A stretch of 64,000 nt of DNA from Isoetes taiwanensis (Eukaryota; Streptophyta; Lycopodiopsida; Isoetales; Isoetaceae): assembly GCA_021234155.1 (NCBI GenBank), contig JAJEKV010000030.1:17412003-17476002 (forward strand), in the 5' to 3' direction. Below the pieces are notes generated by a model. It saw only the letters and a list, made by a program, of their open reading frames with translations. It was not told the DNA's origin and did not search any database. Below are positions 52,950 to 64,000 of the stretch, piece after piece. Position numbers and translations under genes: made by a program. The stretch's first letter is position 1. Each line of letters starts with the position of its first letter.

Positions 52950-54042
52950 AAGTAGCTAAGTCAGTATTGAACAATACGCATATTTATTTGGTTTCGGTTC
53001 TATTGGCTCCAGCTTCTAAGTTTGCAGAGATAAAAAAAGATTGTAAGAGATTTTGTCTGGTGTACCGATAAAGGAGGCACTGTGAAGGTGGCGTGGAAGA
53101 AATGTATGTTGTTTAAACAACAAGGAGGACTTGGTATGTTGGATCTTTCTTTACAGGGTAAGGTCTTAGCTTCTAAGCTATTGTTCAGTTTGTTGAAAGA
53201 TAATTGTGCATCACCAGGTATGAAGTTACTTAAACAATCAGTAAAGAAGTGTATGGTTTTTCATAAGCGAGGTGTGAGAATTGAGCTCCCTTGGGCATTG
53301 TTATATCCATTGAAAGCTTATTCACATGCCTCTCCAGTACAGAAAGGCTTGCTTCGGGCCTGGAAGATAGTCCAGCAGGTGGAGCAAGCTTCCCAATTAA
53401 ATGGGAAGCTTGTCTTCAGGAAGAGCACTTGCTACATAAGCCCATATACTGATATCTTTATCCAACAACCCATATTTCTCCTGAAACCATTGCCAAGGAG
53501 CAATGTCAATACCAAAATACCACTGTTCAATAGAAATAATACCTGCTCTCCTCCACCTTGCTTGGGAATGCGCATGCATAAATTCTACAACCTGAAGCAT
53601 TGTTTATATTTGTGAGCAGGTGGAGCATTGTTTATATTTGTGTGCAGAGCTGAGTAGTCTTAGGTCCTGGCTGCATTCTCTTTTTGGAGTATCTTTGGAT
53701 AGTCAGCTCTTTCTTTTGGGTATTTATCCAAATCAGTGGACTGCTTCTAAAAGGATTGCATTTCACATGGCAAAGTCGTGGCTAATATGGAGTGTATGGA
53801 AGCGAAGGCGAAGAAAGGTCTTTTATGATAAGCATATTTCTTCTCAGGTGGTACTTCAAGAAATTCGTAAGAAGTTGTATAATTGCTTTCAGATCTCCAA
53901 TTGGCCTGATCGTATTAAACTTCCAATATGGAGTGATCATCTAAAAGTGATTGATGCTTCAGGGACATTTCTTACTTCTGGAAGTACTTTGTAATATTTT
54001 GAGTGTATAATATGAAGTAAAACACGTTCTTCAAAAAAAAAA
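52950..54042 (+). mobile_element. LINE, 5'-truncated, with internal inversion, copy 2
   Basis: Same element as 42,418-43,510 with the same 20-bp target duplication (52,930-52,949 and 54,043-54,062) and the same internal inversion (53,397-53,600 on the minus strand). It is a product of the tandem duplication. Confidence 0.82.
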
Positions 54043-54062
54043 AATGCATATGTTAGCAAGTC

Positions 54063-57000
54063 GATGGTAACAATGCAAAGGGTGACATGTATGCAGTAAA
54101 ATATCTTAAACAATCTTGGCTGTTCATGCTTCACCTCGGAAATCATATCACAAGCTAGATTTTCTATCTCATTTTTAAGAACAACCGTATTAGCTACCAC
54201 AACATAATTCAATCTTAACAAATTTTACATTCAGTTAATATCCTTCAACTTAAGAACCTGATACACGATTTGATGCATCCTTTAAGGACTTAAGCATAGG
54301 CCATATCATATCCCATCTTATTATCATCTAGATTTAACCATTTGGACATATCCATACCTTGTAATTTAAGTTTTAGAACCCATTCGTATATTCTTTAACC
54401 ACTAATGTAAGCATCATCACCTAAAGGACCAATTATCAAGTATATAATATCATTCCATAGAAATGCTTCTACTCAGCCATCTAACTATGGCAAAAAAGGT
54501 AAACTGAGCAACAATTCTCCTGTCGACCTAAGTAGAGCTAGAGTAAACCTAAATATAGCATGGCCTCTATTAACAACCAACTTACAGACCAAAACAAAAA
54601 ATACATAATTGGGCACCCACGCTGCAAAGAACAACAAAGCACAAAAAGTATAGGAATCAAACAACTGAATACACTTGCACTTGCCATGTGCTAGAAGTTC
54701 ATCTTAATTTACTAAATTTAAATTGCTTTATGTATAAGACCCTAAAAAAACAACCTTCCAAGTCAATAAAGACCTTCGTCTTACCATTCCGATGCCTTCG
54801 GAATTTAAAGACCAATTAGCAGCCCTAAACAAAAATAGGTGTCATTTTCCTTTAGGCCTAGACCTGATTACATGATATTCAGCTTCTTTGAAACAACTTA
54901 TAGAAAATAGTTCCAAGGACAAGACAGATGCAATTGCAGAAACAATGATAAAATATGATATGAACCTCGTTAAGGTCAATAAACATGACATTCACATCCG
55001 TGCAAGTATTCCAAACTAAATTCAAATTTAGAGAGGCATTTGGATAAAGCTTTTCTAAGAAATACAAATCTGTGCAGAATACTCAACTTATGTTTCTGAT
55101 CATAAAATATCATTACCTCCAAAATGCAGATACAATGGGCAGCTTATGCGCAAGGTTTGCATTCCTAGTGCCAACAACAGAAGCATAAATTCACGCTTCA
55201 TGTTTTTTAAGGAGAACACAATTTTATGCATATAAAATACAGATTTATATATCTTTAGAGATTTCATAGACTTCACAAAATGAAAGATCAAATGTCAAAA
55301 GTCACTTTCCTTGGCCACGTATCCAAGTTAAAACTTCATATTCCTCCTTTCAAATATCTGGTATCAAGATTGCAGCCTATCAATTTGATTTTTTGATGTC
55401 ACAGCTTCCATTTCGTGTTCATTCATCCTTCTAGGCTAAGAAATAACTTGAACGGACAAAAAAGCAACAAGGAGAGGAGAGAACCGGTACCTGCAGCCAA
55501 TCAATACACTGTTAGCCTGAAAAAGGTAAGAGTGCAAGGGCCAAAAGGTACATGTGCTGTCTCTCGGCATTTAGCCTTTCACACCTTGTAACCTTTTGCC
55601 CTGCATTAGTTCTAGCTAGAAGAATGATTCTAAATCTACTATAGACCATGTTTATACATGTAGAATTTGAATCTTAATATGTAAGCTAATAGCACGGTAT
55701 TCATAGATAGTCAATGATCCCCGCCTTTATAGTGAGCACAGAAAAAACTAAGCGGTATGACGCGCCCTTTTAAAGAGAAAAAACTGAACCTGAATCTCAT
55801 ATTTAATCACAGGCCTTCTTTCTAAACAAGAATTCCACATATAAATCATATAGCAAACCCGGATTAAAAAAAAATTGCTTCGTTTATATCGAGTATACAT
55901 TTTGTCGATAGTCTTGACTGCAGTGATGAAGTCGGATTGGATAAAACAGATAGAAACTGAGCTTTAATACCTTCATATTTTTTCCAGAGCATGATTTTCG
56001 GAGTGTGCTGGCATGATTTCTTGGGAGGGTTTGAGTGCTTGCATGGTTGCTCCCTTCTTCAGATTTGGGGTGGGTTTGGGTAGTATGCTTATCTCTTGTC
56101 TTCCTCCTCCAGTGAGTTGGTCCCCCCATTTCGAAGTTTCTCGACCGCACTTGGTGTGTTGCGTAGATGCCTTCTTGTGTGTCTGACGTTCCTCTCTGTC
56201 CTCGTGCGTCTGGTTAGCTTTGGTGTGGGTGATTGCCGGTCTTGAGTGTTGTGTGGGTGTCCTCTATGCCTGACGTTCTTCCCTTGACTCTATGGTGTCA
56301 CCTTCTTCTGGATTTTAGTCTTGGTTTTGGAGTGGCATGCTTTCCTGTATGGTTATTCCTCTCTGTTCTTTCGGTCACCTCAGGAAAGATGCTAGTTGTA
56401 TAGCCCCTAAAATCATGTTATACATGTATAAAATCAATACCATATAGTATATTGTCTCAAATCTTATAGTATTTCGCAAATTGTGTTATATAGTATACCA
56501 AAACTTGTACAGGCATACCCCACAAATAAGGATCTCTATGTACGATCTAGATCGAGGAATAAAAGGCATATATTCTCATCCAACAAATTCTCGATGCCCG
56601 GAGTCACCCCCCGTGTGAATATGCACCCAAACCAAAGGGGGTTTAAGGGGAATTTTATTTTTAAGTGTGGAATGCAATGGTTTGTAATAATTAATGTTAA
56701 TGATAGTTGGTAGTTATACTAAAAAAAATTTTTGGCCCTTCGGGCCCTAACAAAAAAAAAACAAAACTAAATAAACAAACAAGCAACAATCCAACATATA
56801 CACAATCCAAACTCCCTTCAGTGAATATGTAGCATCTAAACCAAAAAGAAAGTCATATAATCATTGTTTATTTGTTATATATTGTTATATGTTTGTGAGA
56901 TCTGTGAAGAACAAAAAATTTAGGGCCTATAGAATATAAAAATCATAAAAACAATGCAAATGAAAACATGTACACAAACTAGCATAAGGGGTTCTCATAC

Positions 57001-57644
57001 TCTTCTAACCCTGGCCCTTGATCCAAGTAATATTCCATGGATTATTCCAAACCCACAAACTATGGCCGTTCATCCAAAAACAAGATGGGGTCAAACCCCA
57101 TTTTCCACCTCACCCAAAGGTTGTCTCAATTGTATTCCGTTAAAGTCAAACATGTACAGACAGACTACTTAACACCAAACATACATACAATGTGCATAGA
57201 TGGAACTCCATTCCTGTTCAACACTAGAGCTGCTTGCATTACAACCTGCAGCTCTGTAAATTTGAATTACATGAAGAACAAGAAAACTCTAATATAACTC
57301 CAAACTTAATAAAGAAATTGTTTCCATAGACAAAGAAGCGATCGAGATGCTTAATAACATACATTTGAATAAGAAGAAAGTATGTAGAACAAGTACAACA
57401 AATTGGACTTGCTGAAGCAACACACAGTTTTGCCAGAGGGATTTCCATAGTGCAATTGTAGAAGTGCATGGCAGTCTGACTCAAAAGCACAGTGCAATTG
57501 TAGAAGTGCATGGCAGTCTGACTCAAAAGATTTGCGGTCACACAAAAATGCCCAGACTTTCGTGAACATCCTCTTCTGATGGTACATAAACCTGAAAGAA
57601 GTGCAAATTGAATTCATCAATGTATCACAATATCATGTACATGT
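54063..57644. other. unit 2 right part, noncoding
   Basis: Matches 43,531-47,112, including the GGCCCTTCGGGCC hairpin (about 56,735) and the 42-bp repeat. No gene recognised. Confidence 0.55.
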
Positions 57645-57758
57645 TTTTCTAGGAAAGGCCTTTGTTAGAAACAGCATTACATTGTTAAGAAGCCAAAGAA
57701 GGAGATATACCTGATTACGCATTGGTACCCTAACCGCCCCGCCCGCTATGTCCTTCAT

Positions 57759-58158
57759 TCATTGGGGTCGCTTGATGGAAACAAAACGTTGCTTACAGAG
57801 TGGACAACGTGATTCTACTTTAGACCATTCCCTGATGCATGAGAAGCAAAAATAGTGATCACAACAATCCAATTTACCATGTTCTACTTCGTTGCTCTCT
57901 GAGAGACATATGCCATATACTACGGTTGTCTCCTCTTCAGTAGCAACATTTTTTCCCAATGCATTATTCTTTGTTGCTGTGCTTGTTTTATCAGCTTCAA
58001 CAACTGGCATATTCAAATTCTTTAGCTCACAAAGCCCAGAATCTTTGTCACTTTGCTCACTAACATCAAATTCCTGTATTGGATTCCTTTGAGATTCTCG
58101 CTCCCTCGCTGCATGGCCACTTCTAGCATGAAAAGGGGCATGAGAGAATACTATGAAC
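57759..58158 (-). pseudogene. RING-finger (C3HC4) exon, first zinc ligand lost
   Basis: RING domains recruit E2 enzymes for ubiquitin transfer. The minus-strand frame is open from about 58,158 to the stop at 57,759. It contains an acidic region (QEFDVSEQSDKDSG), then the RING: GICLSESNE, KLDCCDHYFCFSCIREW, SRCPLCKQRF. All ligands of C3HC4 are present except the first, which is Tyr (VVYGICL) where VCGICL is normal. The C-terminus follows directly (VSIKRPQ). Possible upstream exon remnants (MAEEFGEEPDFRIV at about 58,508-58,467) end in a stop. It is probably a gene fragment, but a functional last exon with one altered codon cannot be excluded. Confidence 0.6.
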
Positions 58159-60755
58159 TGCCAGACATTAAAACATCTCCGGTGTCCTGTGCGCTAGCCC
58201 TCACCTGCCAGAACCCTGTTGCAATGGAGCAGAAGCCATGTATCCAAATCCAAGAAATAATATGAAGGAAACCCCAAACAATAAAATATGAAGGAAATAT
58301 CTCCTAAAATAATATGAAGGAAACACCATGCTTCGCCCTGCAAATCCGGCATGCCCATGCCATCAAGGCCTATGCAAAACATCCCCAAAACCCGCTGTCT
58401 GCTTGCTTTTCTGCATCAACACTGCAAAACATCAGTCCTGTGCTCGTTCCTGTGCATCAGCCTTTCAAACAATTCTGAAATCCGGCTCTTCACCGAACTC
58501 CTCCGCCATGGACCAATTAACCCTGTATCAGAGCCATCGATGCCAAATCCGGAACCCTAATCGCTTCAAAAACGTTTCTTTTGAAAACCACAAACCAAAT
58601 ATTATCCTAATATTTGAAACCTAAGCTAAAAAAACATGCAAACAATAGAATAGAAGCCCCACAGCCACACGATTTTCCCTCTTCCTTAAAATCAATGGCT
58701 AACAAATGGGTGCACTCTAAAATACCGTTTAGTACGTCCAAGTGAATACGCCCGTGAAATCATATGAAAACCATGCCAAAAAGCGTATAAAATCACAAAA
58801 AAAAACCCCCTGTTATAATGATACATATTTTGGGTTCGTACATGACTCCTCTACCCCGCATATAGCATTTTCAAATAGATTCAAGGCCATTAACTCATAA
58901 TACAACTTCAAGCAAGAAATTTGTAAAAGCACCAACAGAGAGATTCAAATTGCGGCAGACAAATAAAGCGAATCTAAGCAGTCGATTGCTGATTGCTGAT
59001 TGCTGTCTCAGTGGCGATGGCTCAAAATGATAAACGTTTAGGGTTTCGGAACCCTAAACTTGAACTTTTCATTGCTTAATGGTCAAGAATATAATTTCGG
59101 ATGCCAAGTGAATATTTTCCTTTACCCAAAGTTTTGTTCAAGGGCAATAACTTGACAAGGCATTATCTAGAAGATATAACAGCATAACTTGGGAATGCAG
59201 AGCCATCTAAATGATCTCCAAATCATACATCCACAACTTGGTATTGTAGTGCCATCTGAGAGCTCCAGATCATAATCCCAGCATATATCTGACATAAAGC
59301 AGAGCATGTCAGAGTTTTAAAATTTTGAGCAAGGCTAGTAAAACATTTAATAGCCATTTGCTATCGGCTTATCATGAAAGCGGAATCCCTGGGATTGTAT
59401 CATGCAGAAAAAAAACCCTGCCTCCAACCGTTAGGTGGAGCAATACCCCTGTTCAATATAATGCTGTAATCTAAGGAGGGCAGACCCCTAACATTACAAC
59501 AGGGGCCTTGCCACACCCAATAGTCATGTTTATACCCTATTTCTTTGTGTAAAATCAGATTATCAAAAGAAGGAACGTACCTCTTTATGCGTTTCTAGCA
59601 TTTTGCATGAGTATGTTTCTGCTACATCAGCCTTGGAAATCACTTATCTTGAACGTACCAAATACGTAAGTAGTTAGTTTAATAAGCAATGAACTGAAAG
59701 GAACATGTCAATATTTTGTTTCCTATGGCCATTTTTCGCCACAAACGTGGTTTGAAATATTTTGTTTTCTATGCCAAATGGCAATATTGGTACTGGAGAT
59801 CAACTCCATAAGATTTTTGACAGATTCTTTGCTTTTCCCTATATCAAAGATAACACATATGTAAGTTGAAGACTATGAAGACTAGATTTTTACAAGTTAC
59901 AAGGGATAAGAGCATGTAAAGAGCATATAATAATATGTCACAGTAATAGTATCAAAATTGTAAGAATTAAAGGAAATGATCGCTGTGAAGGATTGCTTGT
60001 ACAAGCCTATCTCCATCAACTATGCTGAATCGATTACTCTCAAAGGGAAGTTCGTCGTTTCTCCAAGTTTAAGCAAATGCCTTTTTGAAGGTCTGATTTT
60101 ACTTTAAAATTTCCAACAATCCAGGGAAAGAACAGTACCACAAAAAACCAGATTGGTGCTTATTACTTACAGTAAATCTCTTTGCTCTATTCATTCTTGA
60201 AGTCCAAATGCTTTTCTTGTTCCACTGCGGCCAGTTTTCATTTGATGCAGTCTTCATAACAAAGCTAAGTCAATAATAGTGTCCCTGATCGTAATGCATT
60301 TCCAACATTCGCATCGAAGCCATCGGATCGCCATTCCCAGAATTTGCATGTGTATGTTTCTGCTATCTCAGTCTTGGAAATCAGTTACCTTGAATGTACC
60401 AAATATATAAGTAATTAGTTTAATAAGCAATGAACTGAAAAGGACCATTTCCTAGCCAGTAAATGGCTTTAAAATATTTTGATTCATGGCACTGTGGCCA
60501 TTTTTCACCACAACGTGGTCTGAAATATTTTGTTTTCTAGGCCAAATGGCAATATTGGTATTGGAGATCAACTCCTTAAGCTTTTTGCCAGTTTCTTTGC
60601 TTTTCCCTAAACCAGAGATAACACAGATGTAAGTTGAAGCCTATATTTTATAACCTACAAGAGATAAATGCATGTAGAGAGCATAAATATTTTTACACCT
60701 AACAAAGGTAATCAAGTTGAGGTCCCTGGTATAACCAGGAAACTGAAGTAGAATA
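58159..60755. other. anonymous sequence with an internal direct repeat
   Basis: No gene recognised. A block of about 280 bp at 59,600-59,875 recurs with moderate divergence at 60,345-60,640 (shared: atggcaatattggta, ggagatcaactcc, tttgcttttccct). A short stretch at about 60,310-60,345 (catcggatcgccattc) resembles the start of the foldback composite. Confidence 0.5.
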
Positions 60756-61035
60756 AAGAACCTTTCAAGTCAATAAAGACCTTCGATCTTACCATTCCGA
60801 CGCTTTCGGAATTCAAATAAGGATACAAGTTCTCATGTTTCATCTAGATGTTAATTTCCAAGTTTTATTAGAATCATATTATCCTCCAAATATAATCACT
60901 ACAACCATGTTTCTTATGTTTCGTTTTGTCAGCAAACTTTTTTGTTTGTACCCCAATCGTTTAAACAATATGGATAGATCTCACCACATAAATAGCCAAT
61001 CCAAATACATCTTCAAAACCATTTATCTTCATGAG
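60756..61035. repeat. rearranged partial copy of duplication-unit sequence
   Basis: 60,760-60,815 matches 44,228-44,280 (aagtcaataaagacc, ttcggaatt), and 60,816-61,035 matches 42,104-42,331. Within the unit these two pieces lie about 2 kb apart and in the other order. It is cut on the right by the LTR starting at 61,036. Confidence 0.75.
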
Positions 61036-61560
61036 TGTTAGTCCTGTGCCTCCTGGTACAGGACTATTCATGCATACGACAGACCAGGTCAAGCTCAAGG
61101 ATCCTCAGTCAACCACGGGTCAGACATCCAAGGCTCCACAGAAGACCAAGCAAGACCACGCAGCCAAAGCCTTTGGTCACCAACAAGAGGCGCCGCTCGG
61201 ACAAGTGACGGCCCGTCACACCGCCTGGCTCGGCGTCCAAGTGATTCTAGGCACTTCAAGAGGCACCGCCAACATTCCTCAGAATCGGGGCCTCCTTCCG
61301 TGAGTCGCACCGAGATCGGTCGAGTGTCTATATTGGGCCCAAGGCCATTGTACTATATATATATGAGTAGAGTTAGCACATAAGTTTTTAGATGAGTTTT
61401 GAGTCTTGTCTCCTTCAGTTTTCTCTCTATTATTGAGAGCTCATGTATTTTCCTCATTGATATCAAGGAAGCTTATCATCTTTCTCTCATTTGTTCTGTT
61501 TTTCTTCTTTTTCTTCTCTTTCAAAGAAATCCCGCTGGACATAGTTCCCTGGACTCTCCT
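61036..61560 (+). repeat. probable 5' LTR, right end uncertain
   Basis: The start is set by TGTTAG at 61,036 and the break in homology to unit sequence there. The right boundary is a guess at a CA near 61,553 and is not supported by a recognised PBS. Confidence 0.4.
61352..61363 (+). promoter_or_regulatory. TATA-like element in the probable LTR
   Basis: TACTATATATATATG lies about 316 bp into the LTR, upstream of a pyrimidine-rich leader. It is the likely core promoter of the element. Confidence 0.45.
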
Positions 61561-61834
61561 GTTAGATCCACGGGTCCTCCGCTGCAGGGCTGTCTTCCAG
61601 AGTTCCCCAACCCGGACCCCAAACACATGCGCCGCCGGTCCGATTTTATCCTACTTTCTTCGCCGCCATGTCCGTCCCCGTAATTTCACGCCGTAAGAAC
61701 TCCTTTCTCGTGACGGCCTCTCTCGCTTGGGCGCCATCGGCGTCGGAAACCGCTCGAGACATGTATGGATCTGCTTATGACATAGAGGGAGGCCATCTTC
61801 GGGTCTAGGGCTCAGTCCCAAGCGCCACCCCCCC

Positions 61835-63940
61835 GTGTCCGGGGCCTCGCCCCAGTTCCCGCCCCAAGCGTGCAAACATTGCTCACAACCTCGGTCTCCT
61901 CATCACTATCGAGCCTTATCGGGCTCAACCTTCTCAACCGTACTTTCACACCCCCTGAACATGCCTACATCCATCATTCTTCAGGCCATACGCCTCTTCC
62001 TTCCAGAACCATCATCTCCCCGGTGGGCACGGCTATCCACATGTCTCCCTTTATACCTACCCAGGAATATCCTTTTCCCTCGTTTCCCAACGCTCTTCCC
62101 CAAGTACAACCTTACAGATCTCAAACCAATGCTCCAGCTACTTTCTTTTCTCAACCGCAGCCACCCCTTCATCGGGTCCGCCGTACAATGCCACATCCAC
62201 CTCAACCTCAATATCCTCACTATACCGCTCCTGTCCCAGCCCAAAGACTTTCACATCTACCTTTCGTGACTCGAACTGACTTATCCCACCTTTGGCAACA
62301 CGAAGGCAAACCGTTAGGACCAAAGTGCTCGTGCCCACATGGAAGAATTTGAGGCTCTAGCTGTCCTAAATGGTCACGCCAGAACCTCAACTGAAATTCC
62401 ACATCTTTTTCCACCACACTGCGGTTTCTCCTCATCAATGGCTCATGTCCAACAAAAGCCATTGGAAACAAGACTGGTCCGAAATGCGAACCGCTTTTAC
62501 TCTCATTACGGGACCACGGATGATGATCAACTTCATCTCAAGCAACTCAATGAACTTCAACAAGAGCCCACCGAGTCTCCGCCCCGGATTTTATGGGATC
62601 GACTTCACATTCTCGCTAAGTAAGCTCAAGGAGTACCCTACACAGAGCCGATTTTGGTCTGGTTTCTCCAAGGACTTCCTCCCGCTTATTCGACTCATGA
62701 TCAATACTGCGCCCAAAAACTTTGAGCAAAGCATCGACCTTGTCAATCACTCGCCAATGTTTCCTCCCCGAGGCGTGGCTCTTCAAGAGCTCCCGCTCAT
62801 TCCACCTCATGGTTCCACAAACGGCTGTCCAGCCTCAACACGCTAATCCACAAATAGCCAAATCTGGTGCCATATTTGCAAATACCAAGGCCATTTGGCC
62901 AATGAGTGCAACTCCACCAATGGCCGCCTCATTGCAAGCGATGCAACTTGTGCAATCATGCCACGGAAGAGTGCACTCGCACTCATCCCACACCGTTCTC
63001 CGCAACAAAATGGTTTATCGAAAGTGCAAACCACACCTCAAAGAATAATCGCACTATCGCCAGCCACCTCTTCAAAAGTGCAGCCCACGAACGCTATCGG
63101 AATAGACCAACCACGGGGGATCAAACCAACGCCCTCCTTTTGATCCTTCTAAAGCTCGCTGTTATCACTGCCAAGAATGGGGTCATACCACCACGGCGTG
63201 TCCTCAACTTCCACAAGTTCGTACAACTTCCCGGCACAAATCGACCACATCGGTCCGCCTCACGGCTTACCAACTCGCTCGCTAATGGCAAACAAGGCCC
63301 GCGACCAGTTCTTAAGAAGCCACCAAGAGCCAAAGAATCACGCTTATCAACCAGCTCCAAAGAAATCAACCTCACCTGGATCAACAAGCCCAAGAGGAAA
63401 TTTTTCGTGCACTTAATCCTCCAAGATGCCACAAATTGGGTTGGTCTAGTTTCACGCACGCACCAAGGCAACACGCCCCTTGACTATTATTCGGCGGACA
63501 CGAACCCCGCCTTTTGCAGCTTGACACCATTCCTCATGAGGACGAAAAAAAGGTTCACTTTGCACCTGACTTGAAAAAGCTCATGCCAAATGTCATGCCC
63601 AAAGTTCGCCAAAGCATTTTGAATCTCATGCAAAAGCCAAGGCCGCATACATTGGCAAATGTTCATGCCACCACTAGAGCTCAACAAAGACAAGATACCC
63701 CTCAACATCTCAACCTCCACGCCTCGGACATATCCCAATATTGCAGCCGAGGTTGACTTACTCAAAGAAGTTGCCGCTTCCCCGCCACGCACTCCCAAGC
63801 ACTGGAACCAAAGCAGATCCTTTTTCTCATGTACCTCTCGAACTCCAAGAGGAGCTCGCCAAGATCAAAATTCCTTTAAGCTTGGCAACCATTTTAAAAC
63901 TCATCCCCGCTCAAGGACCAGTTACCACTCCCAACCTGCT
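61835..63940 (+). pseudogene. gag: Gag with CCHC zinc knuckles, frameshifted
   Basis: Reading frames shift repeatedly. A Pro/Ser-rich N-terminal part (61,870-62,352, QPQPPLHRVRRTMPHPPQP) precedes the capsid-like segment (62,370-62,846, FSKDFLPLIRLMI and LPLIPPHG). Knuckles follow: CHICKYQGHLANEC at about 62,858-62,900, CNLCNHATEEC at about 62,955-62,990, and CYHCQEWGHTTTAC at about 63,152-63,193. Further right, KVHFAPDLKKLMP and DPFSHVPLELQEELAKIKI resemble the stretch before protease in plant gypsy elements. The protease itself would lie beyond the window. Superfamily assignment is tentative. Confidence 0.55.
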
Positions 63941-64000
63941 TTAGTTGGGGCTGTGGCTACCTCTACACCCACGGTCCATGCCACGGTGGAAATCAGCAAG

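Larger units (their letters stand above)
47113..57644. repeat. tandem duplication, unit 2 (about 10.5 kb)
   Basis: Second copy of 36,440-47,112 in the same orientation and directly adjacent. Its right end (catgtacatgt at 57,634-57,644) matches the end of unit 1 and is followed by unique sequence. Differences from unit 1 come in short clusters, for example about 45,185-45,245 against 55,713-55,772. Confidence 0.9.
61036..64000 (+). mobile_element. LTR retrotransposon, 5' end only (continues past the window)
   Basis: It begins TGTTAGTCCTGTGCC after atgag. A TATA-like element and leader are followed by a proline-rich Gag with zinc knuckles. The end of the LTR and the PBS are not certain, because the second LTR is outside the window. 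Confidence 0.6.

Overview
The window looks like nuclear DNA of a land plant with a large, repeat-rich genome (a gymnosperm or fern would fit, but the sequence alone does not decide). The evidence is chromovirus-type Ty3/gypsy and Ty1/copia retrotransposons primed by initiator tRNA-Met, plant-style Helitrons, a LINE, and intron-bearing fragments of plant polyphenol oxidase, VPS4/SKD1 and RING-finger genes. I see no intact host gene, rRNA, tRNA or CRISPR array.

Layout. (1) 1-5,160: the left part of a plus-strand gypsy element (gag, protease, RT/RNase H, integrase). (2) 5,161-34,844: a minus-strand gypsy array of the same family that abuts the plus element inside its integrase. One whole element runs from 5,161 to 31,604, and it shares its 5' LTR with the 3' tail of a second element that reaches 34,844. 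(3) Nested in the gag of the whole element is a copia element (11,258-26,920). Inside copia, three Helitrons sit one within another (14,137-24,493), and inside the innermost Helitron is a small non-autonomous LTR element with an intact 514-codon frame (17,431-20,008). That makes seven nested layers. (4) 28,401-30,126: a hAT-like element in the gypsy leader. (5) 31,770-33,587: a further Helitron in the second gypsy tail. (6) 36,440-57,644: two tandem copies of a 10.6 kb unit. Each holds a foldback-like inverted-repeat composite, a Helitron and a 5'-truncated LINE. (7) 57,645-61,035: a RING-finger exon and anonymous sequence. (8) 61,036-64,000: the left end of another LTR element with a zinc-knuckle gag.

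The most distinctive system is one Helitron family. Copies share a 5' end TCYTA-TATTATAA, a subterminal motif like GCCCTAATTTGAATGG, and a 3' hairpin TGCCCAGC-AAY-GCTGGGCA about 10 nt before CTAG. All sit between host A and T. The cargo varies: four copies carry about 1.8 kb of almost pure polypurine DNA and one carries polyphenol-oxidase exons. A related copy with a different 3' hairpin carries a VPS4 exon. Two of them inserted into the 5' tip of a resident Helitron at the same offset.

Many coding frames are broken, and near-identical copies differ in short clustered patches. Part of this may be long-read consensus error rather than biology. The long open frames in the polypurine/polypyrimidine tracts are composition artefacts.
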